A DNA stretch of 64,000 bases, taken from the NCBI RefSeq assembly GCF_009796825.1, contig NZ_CP047030.1, positions 4,090,501 to 4,154,500 on the forward strand. Reading direction: 5' to 3'. A program made the position numbers and the translations under genes. Source of the DNA: Algibacter sp. L3A6 (GTDB lineage Bacteria; Bacteroidota; Bacteroidia; Flavobacteriales; Flavobacteriaceae). Position 1 is the stretch's first letter. Every line of letters begins with the position of its first letter. The notes beneath the pieces were generated by a model. That model did not search any database. It saw nothing but the letters and a program-made list of their open reading frames with translations, and was not told the DNA's origin. Below are positions 35,451 through 41,960 of the stretch, in pieces.

Positions 35451-35597
35451 TTAGATGAACATAAACAAATCTTCATCATCAAAAGTTGATGCTGTAATTA
35501 AAGTTCTTGGTTCATTTTTTTTACTCTTTTCAGAATTTAATAATCTTCCAAAATTAAGTTTTTCTAATCTGTTTTTTAATTCTTTTAATGTTTTCAT
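35451..35597 (-). CDS. 48-residue small protein, possible peptide precursor
   Basis: The frame extends to 35639, but the natural start is MKTLKELKNRLEKLNF at 35597. A basic amphipathic helix (about 1-20) is followed by a Lys/Ser linker and an acidic hydrophobic end (STFDDEDLFMFI). The leader-plus-tail look recalls modified-peptide precursors, but no modifying enzyme is nearby, so this stays a guess. It is convergent with the peptide gene at 35349. Confidence 0.4.
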   Translation of the reverse strand: MKTLKELKNRLEKLNFGRLLNSEKSKKNEPRTLITASTFDDEDLFMFI

Positions 35598-35742
35598 GGC
35601 GCATTTCTTTTTCTTGTTATAAATATACGATGCACGCATTGCTTTTAGATGTTTGTTTTCAATAAAAAAACCTCAATATCAAAGAATTATCAATTTTTTA
35701 ACAATTATATATAATCCAGTTTACATTATGCGACTTTGCCAT

Positions 35743-35775
35743 TTTACTTATTATTCAAGTAGAATAATAAGTAAA
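35743..35775. repeat. 14-bp perfect inverted repeat
   Basis: TTTACTTATTATTC (35743-35756), five-base loop, exact complement (35762-35775). Possible protein-binding or cruciform site near the island end. Confidence 0.6.
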
Positions 35776-35916
35776 CGCAGCAGTATAAAATAGACTTATT
35801 ACTTTCTTACACGATAGCTTCAACACTAAAATTACAGCCAAAAAAAAACCAAAAAAACCTTGTCTATTTCAATCTTAAAATCTAATTTTATTGTTCAAAA
35901 TTATACTAATAATAGT

Positions 35917-35952
35917 GAACACAAAACTGAACACGTTTTGGAACACGATTTA
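35917..35952 (+). repeat. Three 12-bp tandem repeats, right end (candidate integrase arm sites)
   Basis: GAACACAAAACT, GAACACGTTTTG, GAACACGATTTA. The last unit is identical to the second unit at the left end (4274-4285) and in the same orientation. Confidence 0.75.
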
Positions 35953-36017
35953 AAATATAGTAGTTTTTAAATAACTGATAGTCAATTATTTAAAATTTTA
36001 TGATTTTTTGTACGAAA

Positions 36018-36063
36018 ATTCATAACTCGGAGGTCATGGGATCGTGCCCCATTCTCGCTACAA
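36018..36063 (+). repeat. Right attachment repeat
   Basis: 46 bases identical to 4135-4180, i.e. a copy of the tRNA-Met 3' part from the anticodon loop on, without the 5' half. Confidence 0.95.
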
Positions 36064-36075
36064 GTAAAACCAGGG

Positions 36076-36109
36076 AAAGTCAAGAATTTTATTCTTGGCT
36101 TTTTTTTTT
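36076..36109 (+). terminator. Original chromosomal terminator of tRNA-Met
   Basis: AGTCAAGAAT TTT ATTCTTGGCTT and a run of T, 13 bases after the right repeat. It probably served the tRNA before the island inserted. Confidence 0.75.
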
Positions 36110-36131
36110 GCTAAAACATAGCTAAAACATT
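36110..36131 (+). repeat. 11-bp tandem repeat outside the island
   Basis: GCTAAAACATA followed by GCTAAAACATT. Possible arm-type site left by another element that used the same tRNA. Confidence 0.35.
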
Positions 36132-36201
36132 CGGTGTATTTTTTCATTCAATACACAATCAATACTAATATAGTTCAAATTCTATTAGATTAATAAAATT
36201 T

Positions 36202-36430
36202 TCACATTAATTCCTCAGAATAATAAAAATTAGCAGGTAAACCGCCGGTATGCCAAAACATAATGTTAGCACCTTTTTCTATTTTTCGTTTTTTTATATG
36301 ATCTAACATTCCATAAAATGCTCTTCCAGAATATACAGGATCTAATAAAATCCCTTCATTTTCTGCCAATTCTTTAATAGCTAGTTTTTCATTTGGAGTT
36401 ACAACTCCATAACCTTTTGAATCATATCCA
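36202..36430 (-). pseudogene. C-terminal fragment of D-cysteine desulfhydrase / ACC-deaminase-like enzyme
   Basis: The minus strand codes HGYDSKGYGVVTPNEKLA, then EGILLDPVYSGRAFYGML, HTGGLPANFYY and a stop at 36202. EGILLDPVYSG and the HTGG tail mark the end of fold type II PLP enzymes of the D-cysteine desulfhydrase group. About 75 of some 330 residues remain; the active-site lysine is gone. The break is near 36425, where a fragment of another gene in the opposite direction starts. It is a dead remnant beside the island. Confidence 0.75.
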
Positions 36431-36596
36431 TGAATTAACTGAGTTTAAATTAATTCAAGAATCTATTAATGGAAATATTGCCTGGGTAAAATTCACGACT
36501 TCTTATGAAGATAAACCTGAGACATTTAAACTAGTAAAAGTTGAAGGAAACTGGTTAGTTACAGAAAAGAAACTCAATGAAAAATCCCCTTTTTAA
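36430..36596 (+). pseudogene. C-terminal fragment of an NTF2-like protein
   Basis: The plus strand reads ELTEFKLIQESINGNIAWVKFTTSYEDKPETFKLVKVEGNWLVTEKK before the stop at 36596. The closing strands of a small NTF2-like (DUF4878-like) domain are seen, with VEGNWLV as the usual last strand. The front is missing and abuts the enzyme fragment on the other strand, so two genes were cut and joined here. An ATG at 36393 falls in the other gene's sequence and is not a real start. Confidence 0.5.
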
Positions 36597-36630
36597 AGAT
36601 TCGATATACATGTTTTTATAATCACAATAA

Positions 36631-38226
36631 CTAATTTTTGAATATAGATCGAGCTTCGCTATATACTCTATTAAAATTTTCTTCTAAATCATCCGGTGTA
36701 AAAACATATGTTTTTTTAGGTAACCGTTTCTCAATATTGAGAAGCTTAAATTGTACTTTTTTATCCTTACCATCGGCAAACGTAACAAATTCACCTTGTT
36801 TTAAACGAAAAAAAACATCTGCTCTAATCTTTGCAACTTCACGCTCTCCAGTAGTGACACGTGTATCAAAATTAAGGTTATACCCCCTATTAACACTTGT
36901 GGTTTCACTTTTTACTATTTCAAAGAAACGTTCATAATATTTTGCAGTATCAGGATCGTTCACTTTTCCGAAAAATTGATAAGACAAATTACTTAAAATG
37001 GCTCGACTGGCTTTATCTCCATACATCATATCATTCTGAATTTTATCCTGCATCACATAAATTGTGGATATATCATAACTTCTTAAAGTTGCAGGAATAC
37101 GATGTATATTTAACAACCGAATAGTAGGCGCTTCTTCCATCATTAAAAATGAGTGATTGGAGTTTCTAACACTCATTTGTTTTGTTATGGTATGAATTAT
37201 AGTAGCAATTATTGGAGAATAAGCTGTTTCATATTTTGGATTATTTACCACCGAAATTATTAATGGTAGCTCTTGCCTATTTACATCTAACGAAACATCA
37301 TCTCCAGAAAGCACCATAAAAATGCTTTGTGTACTTATTTTTTTAAGCGCATTTGCCAATGTACTTTTTACTCCTGCTGTTTGCTTATCAGAATCTTTAC
37401 CACTAATAAATGCATCTGCCATAGCTCTAGATGTTGTATTTGTACTTAAAAAAGCAATAAGACTATCTGTATCCAAAATTTGATAAATAGCGATAAGATG
37501 TGGTAATGTGCAATATTTAGGATATGAAGTTCTTAGTTTCCAAATTAATCCCCCTATTAAACCTTCAGCTGCATCATTAAAGAATTTACCGGCACCAGAA
37601 CTACCTGATTCTTTATGCTCCAGTAGGTTTTCTATAAGCACCCTTGCTACCTCATTTACGCTTTCTTCGTTGACCATATATCTTGGAGCAATAGGATTCA
37701 CGCGATCATAAATATTATCGAATGAAATCACACGAAAATCAATTTCATTCTTTTCAAATAAAGGGAATGCTATTTCTGTTAGCTCAAAATTCTTATAATC
37801 GTGAATTACTCCAGAAAACCTATAATTACTAAAATGTAGGAGGAAATTATAAATAACACTTTCTGTTTTTCCACTACCAGCAGAACCAATTATTGAAACA
37901 CCTCGTTTAACATTGTTTACCTTAAAAAACCCATGCTTTATTTTGAAATGAACTTGATACTTATTTCTAGGATCTAAGCCACTATCATCTTCATGAAGAA
38001 AAACATAGAGCACTGTATTAATTAAGGATAAAGGACATGCAAAATATAAGATTATTGAAGTCCAACTGTATATAATAAACTGCTGTTTAAAAAGAACTCC
38101 CAAACAAATACACGTCAATATTAGGTTTAATATATAAGCATACTTAATCATTTTAAAAAAGAAACTAAAGAGAAGGCTGATTCCTATCAAAACCGTTATC
38201 GTGAATGTTATTACATTTATTTCCAT
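36631..38226 (-). CDS. TraG/VirD4-like conjugation coupling protein
   Basis: 531 residues. Three to four N-terminal membrane helices (about 4-80), then the coupling ATPase: IIGSAGSGKTESVI (Walker A), FSGVIHDYKNFELT, the Walker B-like strand SFLMMEEAPTIRL, and the VMQDKIQNDMMYG motif of TraG/TraD. It would couple the relaxase-DNA complex to a type IV secretion channel. It is shorter than many coupling proteins of conjugative transposons but shows no break. It is last in the operon after the relaxase (one-base gap). No channel genes are in the window, so transfer would need a helper. Confidence 0.85.
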   Translation of the reverse strand: MEINVITFTITVLIGISLLFSFFFKMIKYAYILNLILTCICLGVLFKQQFIIYSWTSIILYFACPLSLINTVLYVFLHEDDSGLDPRNKYQVHFKIKHGFFKVNNVKRGVSIIGSAGSGKTESVIYNFLLHFSNYRFSGVIHDYKNFELTEIAFPLFEKNEIDFRVISFDNIYDRVNPIAPRYMVNEESVNEVARVLIENLLEHKESGSSGAGKFFNDAAEGLIGGLIWKLRTSYPKYCTLPHLIAIYQILDTDSLIAFLSTNTTSRAMADAFISGKDSDKQTAGVKSTLANALKKISTQSIFMVLSGDDVSLDVNRQELPLIISVVNNPKYETAYSPIIATIIHTITKQMSVRNSNHSFLMMEEAPTIRLLNIHRIPATLRSYDISTIYVMQDKIQNDMMYGDKASRAILSNLSYQFFGKVNDPDTAKYYERFFEIVKSETTSVNRGYNLNFDTRVTTGEREVAKIRADVFFRLKQGEFVTFADGKDKKVQFKLLNIEKRLPKKTYVFTPDDLEENFNRVYSEARSIFKN

Positions 38227-38227
38227 A

Positions 38228-39256
38228 TTATATACCTATTGAACCGGATTTGATTGCCACATCGACGCCTCGTTTTAATGCTCGAATTGTTTTTAACGCC
38301 ATCTGCGTTTTACTCGTTGGAATACTTAATATTGGGAAGCCAGATTTGGAAAGTATATTAAAAGCAATTGCTTTTTCACTTGCTGGCAAACCTAATAATG
38401 TAATGAAATACTGTTTTGGGTTTTTAATAAAATCTTTCTTCGATTTATAAGATTCTGCATAGTTGCGTTTGTAACCAAACGTTTTATCAAAAGTGTTTTC
38501 TGCTTTTGTAAAAAATGAATCTCTATCAAATCCTCGCTTTACCAGTTTTCCATTCATCATCACTTCTGAAGCCTTATATTTTGATCCTGGTGATAAACTC
38601 ACAGCATTTGATGCATCCTTTCTGCTCACAATAATATGAATATGACTTTGATTACCCGATTTTTTCATACCTTGAACAATACGTTTTCCGTTTTGTTGGT
38701 GTGGTGCTTCGGCTTCAAGTTTGATTATTTGTGATTTCATTTTCATGATATTTCCATCTAATTGATTATTCTCTATTTTTCGAATATCACTTTTTAGCTG
38801 AAGTATTTTAGTGGCAAAAGGTTGGTTTTCTTTCACCTGTCTATCTGTGCCCTTAAATGTTCTTTGATGTTCAATTTTCGCAAAATATTTTATGTCGTCA
38901 ACGGTTATCGGCTTACCATTAATCTCTCTATTAAAAGACCTGGCATAATCATTCATTATTGCTCTAGTATATTTTTTTAAATCTTCGGAATTGTTTTCCA
39001 GTTTACTTAATTCATATTTACTAGGACTAACAGTAATTGAATAAAATTTTGGTTCTTTCTTTTTGAGTTTTGCAGTATTACCATCGATTTCCTTGACCAC
39101 ATCTTTGGCTTCAATTTCATCCCCATATTGATTAAAAAAAAGCTCCAAGTCTTCTTGCTCTAAACCTTGATTCTCCTTCTCTAAATACTCAGCAAAATCC
39201 GCAGAACTTTGTGAATAATTCCCACCTAATTTTTGAGCTGTGATTGTGATATACAT
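38228..39256 (-). CDS. MobB-type relaxase (DUF5712-like)
   Basis: 342 residues. It begins MYITITAQKLGGNYSQSSADFAEYLEKENQG and carries the metal-binding signature GNQSHIHIIVSRKDA with HIH, the third motif of relaxases that nick the transfer origin. The nicking Tyr is probably one of the tyrosines near the start. Length agrees with Bacteroidota MobB-like relaxases. It follows the BfmA/BtgA-like gene by four bases and precedes the coupling-protein gene. The non-coding DNA upstream (39654-40118) is the natural place for oriT. Confidence 0.82.
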   Translation of the reverse strand: MYITITAQKLGGNYSQSSADFAEYLEKENQGLEQEDLELFFNQYGDEIEAKDVVKEIDGNTAKLKKKEPKFYSITVSPSKYELSKLENNSEDLKKYTRAIMNDYARSFNREINGKPITVDDIKYFAKIEHQRTFKGTDRQVKENQPFATKILQLKSDIRKIENNQLDGNIMKMKSQIIKLEAEAPHQQNGKRIVQGMKKSGNQSHIHIIVSRKDASNAVSLSPGSKYKASEVMMNGKLVKRGFDRDSFFTKAENTFDKTFGYKRNYAESYKSKKDFIKNPKQYFITLLGLPASEKAIAFNILSKSGFPILSIPTSKTQMALKTIRALKRGVDVAIKSGSIGI

Positions 39257-39260
39257 AATT

Positions 39261-39653
39261 CTATAATTGAGTATTAGTATCTGGTTTTTCTACAAACTGT
39301 ACTTTCTTTTCTTTGACTTCCTTTTCCAAAATGAGTTTCTTTTCTTTAGGTTCAAACTCCATAAACAAAGATTGCAACATGGCTGTTGTAGGCTTATCGT
39401 GATTTTTTTCAATGTCTTTTATAATAGCTATTACTGCGTTAATTCGTTTCTTAATTTCACTCTCCAATGTTTGCATATTTGGACCTAAAGTTTCATTTGG
39501 CGAAATACCATTATCCTCAAAAAAATCAAGCATCAAAAGCAGTGTCATAGATTGCGATTTTGATAACTTTTTACAAAACCCTCGAAAACGCTCTGCTACT
39601 GAAGCTTTAATTCCAAGCTTCTCAAATCGCTCTTTTTCAAATCCTTTATCCAT
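39261..39653 (-). CDS. BfmA/BtgA-family mobilisation protein
   Basis: 130 residues, helical and charged: KASVAERFRGFCKKLSKSQSMTLLLMLDFFEDNGISPNE is the ribbon-helix-helix-like front part typical of relaxosome accessory proteins of Bacteroidota mobilisable elements; the rest is a Lys/Glu-rich coiled coil. It likely binds oriT and helps the relaxase, whose gene starts four bases downstream. No signal peptide or membrane segment. Confidence 0.78.
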   Translation of the reverse strand: MDKGFEKERFEKLGIKASVAERFRGFCKKLSKSQSMTLLLMLDFFEDNGISPNETLGPNMQTLESEIKKRINAVIAIIKDIEKNHDKPTTAMLQSLFMEFEPKEKKLILEKEVKEKKVQFVEKPDTNTQL

Positions 39654-40118
39654 TTTTTCTGAAAAAATTTGTCGTTTTTATTGGGTTGCCAAGGTTTTTT
39701 CTGAAAAACTGATGCTGAAATTTTATTAACTAAAACCTTCAATCTCTCTAAACTACTGATTTCACTGGTGAATTATGAAAACGAAAAATTGAAACATCGC
39801 GCTAGCGTGTTACCCTCTTGCTATTCCTTTTCGTCCCGATTTATCGGGACAAAAAAATACCATGACATCCAAAAATGTAATGGCTTTTCCTGTAATACGA
39901 ATTGAAATTCGATTTTTTAAGAATGTTTCAATTGAAGTTTAAAAGTATCGTTAGAAATCCTCGCTATTTATTGTAGAATCTAAAATAACAGAACAAAAAA
40001 AGGCCTTTAAAAAATTAAAGGCCCTGATTTTAAATTAGATTAAAAGTGTTAGACTATAGTTATAAGAATACTACCTCTTAGAGTTTCTACTGACAAAGGA
40101 TATACCATAACCCTTTTT
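39654..40118. other. Non-coding region upstream of mob genes, candidate oriT
   Basis: 465 bases without a gene. It contains the palindrome CGCTAGCG (39800-39807), a GTGTTACCCTCTTGCTATTCC-like stretch next to it, and a perfect hairpin GTCCCGAT TT ATCGGGAC (39833-39850). Transfer origins in Bacteroidota mobilisable elements usually lie just upstream of mobA/mobB, as here. The rest is AT-rich; the far end is the terminator at 40002-40023. Confidence 0.5.
40002..40023 (-). terminator. Terminator of the DUF6876-like gene
   Basis: GGCCTTTAA (40002-40010) with TTAAAGGCC (40015-40023), T-run on the minus strand after the stem. Confidence 0.8.
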
Positions 40119-40499
40119 TTAATATTCGCTCGGAAGCATTAGTGTATTATCTACAAAAAACAATCGTAGCTCGTCCAAAGGAAAACCGGTTACATTATAT
40201 CTATGTGTTTCAAAAATTTTATCATTCCCATCGCTATAATTAATAATGGCTTCACACTGCTTTTCTAACCGTTCTTTTTCAGAAAGTCTTTTAAAATCGA
40301 TAGTAATAAAGGAACTTTTATCTGATAAACTTTTTGCTATCACTGACGCATCTGTAATCAACCAATAGCATTCTGCCTCTTTGGCTAAATACTTTAACCC
40401 ATCGGTAAAACAAGTTCCAATTAATGGGATTTTAAAGAACATTTCTGTTCCACAAAAATGTTGTAATCCGGCTTTTATTTTGTTAACTTTATCATTCAT
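40119..40499 (-). CDS. DUF6876-like protein of mobile elements
   Basis: From the ATG at 40499 (MNDKVNKIKAGLQHFCGTEMFFKIPLI) the protein is 126 residues; a start at 40544 would add a hydrophobic stretch that looks like leader DNA, so 40499 is preferred. LQHFCGTEMFFK, GLKYLAKEAECYWLITDA and the end ELRLFFVDNTLMLPSEY are the pattern of a small protein often next to SSB and mobilisation genes in Bacteroidota elements. Function unknown. It follows the SSB gene on the same strand, but a terminator separates them. Confidence 0.7.
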   Translation of the reverse strand: MNDKVNKIKAGLQHFCGTEMFFKIPLIGTCFTDGLKYLAKEAECYWLITDASVIAKSLSDKSSFITIDFKRLSEKERLEKQCEAIINYSDGNDKIFETHRYNVTGFPLDELRLFFVDNTLMLPSEY

Positions 40500-40530
40500 T
40501 GTATTTCTATTTAATAAGATTAATAATGAA

Positions 40531-40566
40531 AAAGAGAGCGCCACTTTCCACAGGAACGCTCTCTTT
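40531..40566 (-). terminator. Terminator of the SSB gene
   Basis: AAAGAGAGCG (40531-40540) pairs with CGCTCTCTTT (40557-40566). Confidence 0.8.
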
Positions 40567-40576
40567 TAATTTCTAA

Positions 40577-40930
40577 TTACTCAGTAGCGTCATCGCCTTT
40601 AATTCCCAAAAGCAAGATTTCATCTACGACCACTTCGGTAACGTATCTTTTTTCTCCGGCTGCGGTTTCATAAGAGCGTGAGGTCAGCTTTCCCTCTAGA
40701 GCAACTTCTTTTCCTTTACCAACGTATTTCTCAACGATTTCAGCAATCTTTCCCCACCCTACAATGTTGTGCCACTGGGTGTCTTGTTGTTTCTCTCCTT
40801 CTGAATTTTTGTGAAATTCATTAGTAGCCATTGAAAATTTCGCAACTTTCTTTCCACTTTCAAGGTTTGTAATTTCTGGCTCGTTTCCTACGTTGCCAAT
40901 TAACTGTACTTTGTTTTTTAGAGTACTCAT
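40577..40930 (-). CDS. ssb: Single-stranded DNA-binding protein
   Basis: 117 residues of one OB fold: LKNKVQLIGNVGNEPEITNLESGKKVAKFSMATNEFH, WHNIVGWGKIAEIVEKYVGKGKEVALEGKLTSRSY, and YVTEVVVDEILLLG. It coats ssDNA as a tetramer. The short length and missing acidic tail fit the element-encoded SSBs that accompany Bacteroidota mobile elements, rather than the chromosomal one. It sits in the mobilisation module, and may protect the transferred strand. Confidence 0.93.
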   Translation of the reverse strand: MSTLKNKVQLIGNVGNEPEITNLESGKKVAKFSMATNEFHKNSEGEKQQDTQWHNIVGWGKIAEIVEKYVGKGKEVALEGKLTSRSYETAAGEKRYVTEVVVDEILLLGIKGDDATE

Positions 40931-40972
40931 AATTAAAAAATTTAAAGATTAATATTAACCTCTTTGAACCAT

Positions 40973-41089
40973 TCAAAAAGGCTTTATTATTGATTTACTT
41001 ATTATATCCTGAGCGTTTTCCTTTTTTTGTTTTTTTAACTTTTGTTCCGCTTCCTTTTTATTGATTTTGTAAGATTTCATAAGATTCAT
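40973..41089 (-). CDS. 38-residue basic peptide upstream of SSB
   Basis: Starts MNLMKSYKINKKEAEQKLKK and ends SIIKPF; a Lys/Glu helix. Same strand as ssb, 42 bases upstream. Short frame; could be chance. Confidence 0.35.
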   Translation of the reverse strand: MNLMKSYKINKKEAEQKLKKQKKENAQDIISKSIIKPF

Positions 41090-41473
41090 TTTTAGATTTA
41101 CTTCCCATAGAGCCGTCACTGTTACCTTCTTTTTGTTGCTTAGACGCTTTCAATATTCAGCTTTGTGAAGCCATATAAAAAGTGCGAGAGTAGCCTGCCA
41201 TAACAGCAGTCAAAGGGAGCCTGATTATGCTGGCGTTCAAAGCTGAATGTTGTTATTTTGCTATCAAAAAAAGGTATAGCAGTGTCCGCGCGAGATGTAA
41301 GCCTAAATGCTTTGTGAAATATAAAATCATAGGAAGAGGAACACAATGACAAATACATTTTCCATATTTGGCGGACTCTATTTCAAAGTTTTTTAAGAAG
41401 CGAAATGTCCATTTGAATCAAAGATTTACTGGTATTCGGAATTCTTATTAAAATGCAGATACTAAAACTTTGA

Positions 41474-41540
41474 GATTGGGTCCAAGATTTTTTTAGTGAA
41501 ACGCTTTGCCCGTAATAACATGGAGTGGCCATGTGCTGAT
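41474..41540 (+). repeat. Imperfect direct repeat, copy A
   Basis: Reads GATTGGGTCCAAGATTTTTT, later AACGCTTT and ATGTGCTGA. Copy B is about 180 bases on. Confidence 0.65.
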
Positions 41541-41654
41541 CTATTCTCATTTAGCACTATTTCAAGCGGACTTGATTCGCGTTTTTGAATTGGAATGCAG
41601 CGTTCCTTTCCAGAGAAGCGGAAAGGATTAGCGGAATGAAAAGTAAAAAATGGG

Positions 41655-41730
41655 GATTAGGTCCAAGATTTTTTAATGAAGCGCTTTTTCTGGAATGGAG
41701 TTTTTACGGAATGGAGGGGAATGTGCTGGA
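41655..41730 (+). repeat. Imperfect direct repeat, copy B
   Basis: Reads GATTAGGTCCAAGATTTTTT, later AGCGCTTT and ATGTGCTGG. Same order of blocks as copy A with small gaps. Confidence 0.65.
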
Positions 41731-41873
41731 GTTATTGAAAAACTAGAACTACAGGGGTATTTAACCATATTAAAAAGTCTAACGACCTTTTAATATAAAT
41801 ATTATTACTAATAACTTATTACTCCATTTTAAAATACTTTATCTACCCCTCCATTTATAGGTAAATAGAATAA

Positions 41874-41907
41874 AAAAAGCCGCAGACATAAATGTCTACG
41901 GCTTTTT
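41874..41907 (-). terminator. Terminator after SusD gene
   Basis: AAAAAGCCG-C-AGACAT (41874-41889) pairs with ATGTCT-A-CGGCTTTTT (41892-41907); one mismatch. Confidence 0.85.
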
Positions 41908-41960
41908 AACAAAAACTAACTCTTTAAATAAATCTTATAAAATAATTATTCAAAAAACCA

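Larger units (their letters stand above)
35598..36017. other. Right-end non-coding stretch of the island
   Basis: About 420 AT-rich bases with no gene. It contains a 14-bp inverted repeat (35743-35775) and the three 12-bp repeats (35917-35952), and ends at the right attachment repeat. Confidence 0.7.
4135..36063. mobile_element. Integrated genomic island in tRNA-Met
   Basis: Bounded by a 46-bp perfect direct repeat (4135-4180 and 36018-36063). The repeat covers the anticodon loop to the 3' end of tRNA-Met. Excision between the repeats would give a circle of 31,883 bp and leave one tRNA copy. The tyrosine integrase lies directly inside the left end. Cargo: viperin-kinase fusion, LytS/LytTR pair, type I restriction-modification, vWA-tubulin-protease operon, a secreted beta-helix protein and many small unknown genes. 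No conjugation genes lie between the repeats, so it would need help to transfer. Confidence 0.9.
41090..41873. other. Non-coding stretch with duplicated segment
   Basis: About 780 bases without a convincing gene. 41130-41350 is richer in G and C than its surroundings; one minus frame (41140-41358) is open but has Cys/Phe/Ser-rich composition unlike a protein. From memory similar DNA accompanies SSB genes in Bacteroidota elements. 41474-41730 carries an imperfect direct repeat. Confidence 0.5.

Noticed and set aside
39833..39850. GTCCCGAT-TT-ATCGGGAC hairpin as terminator of the mob operon
   Set aside because: It is upstream of the operon and its T-run lies on the wrong side for either gene; treated as part of the oriT candidate.
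41140..41358. Open minus-strand frame of 72 codons
   Set aside because: Composition is unlike a folded protein and the DNA resembles non-coding element DNA; kept only as part of a non-coding feature.
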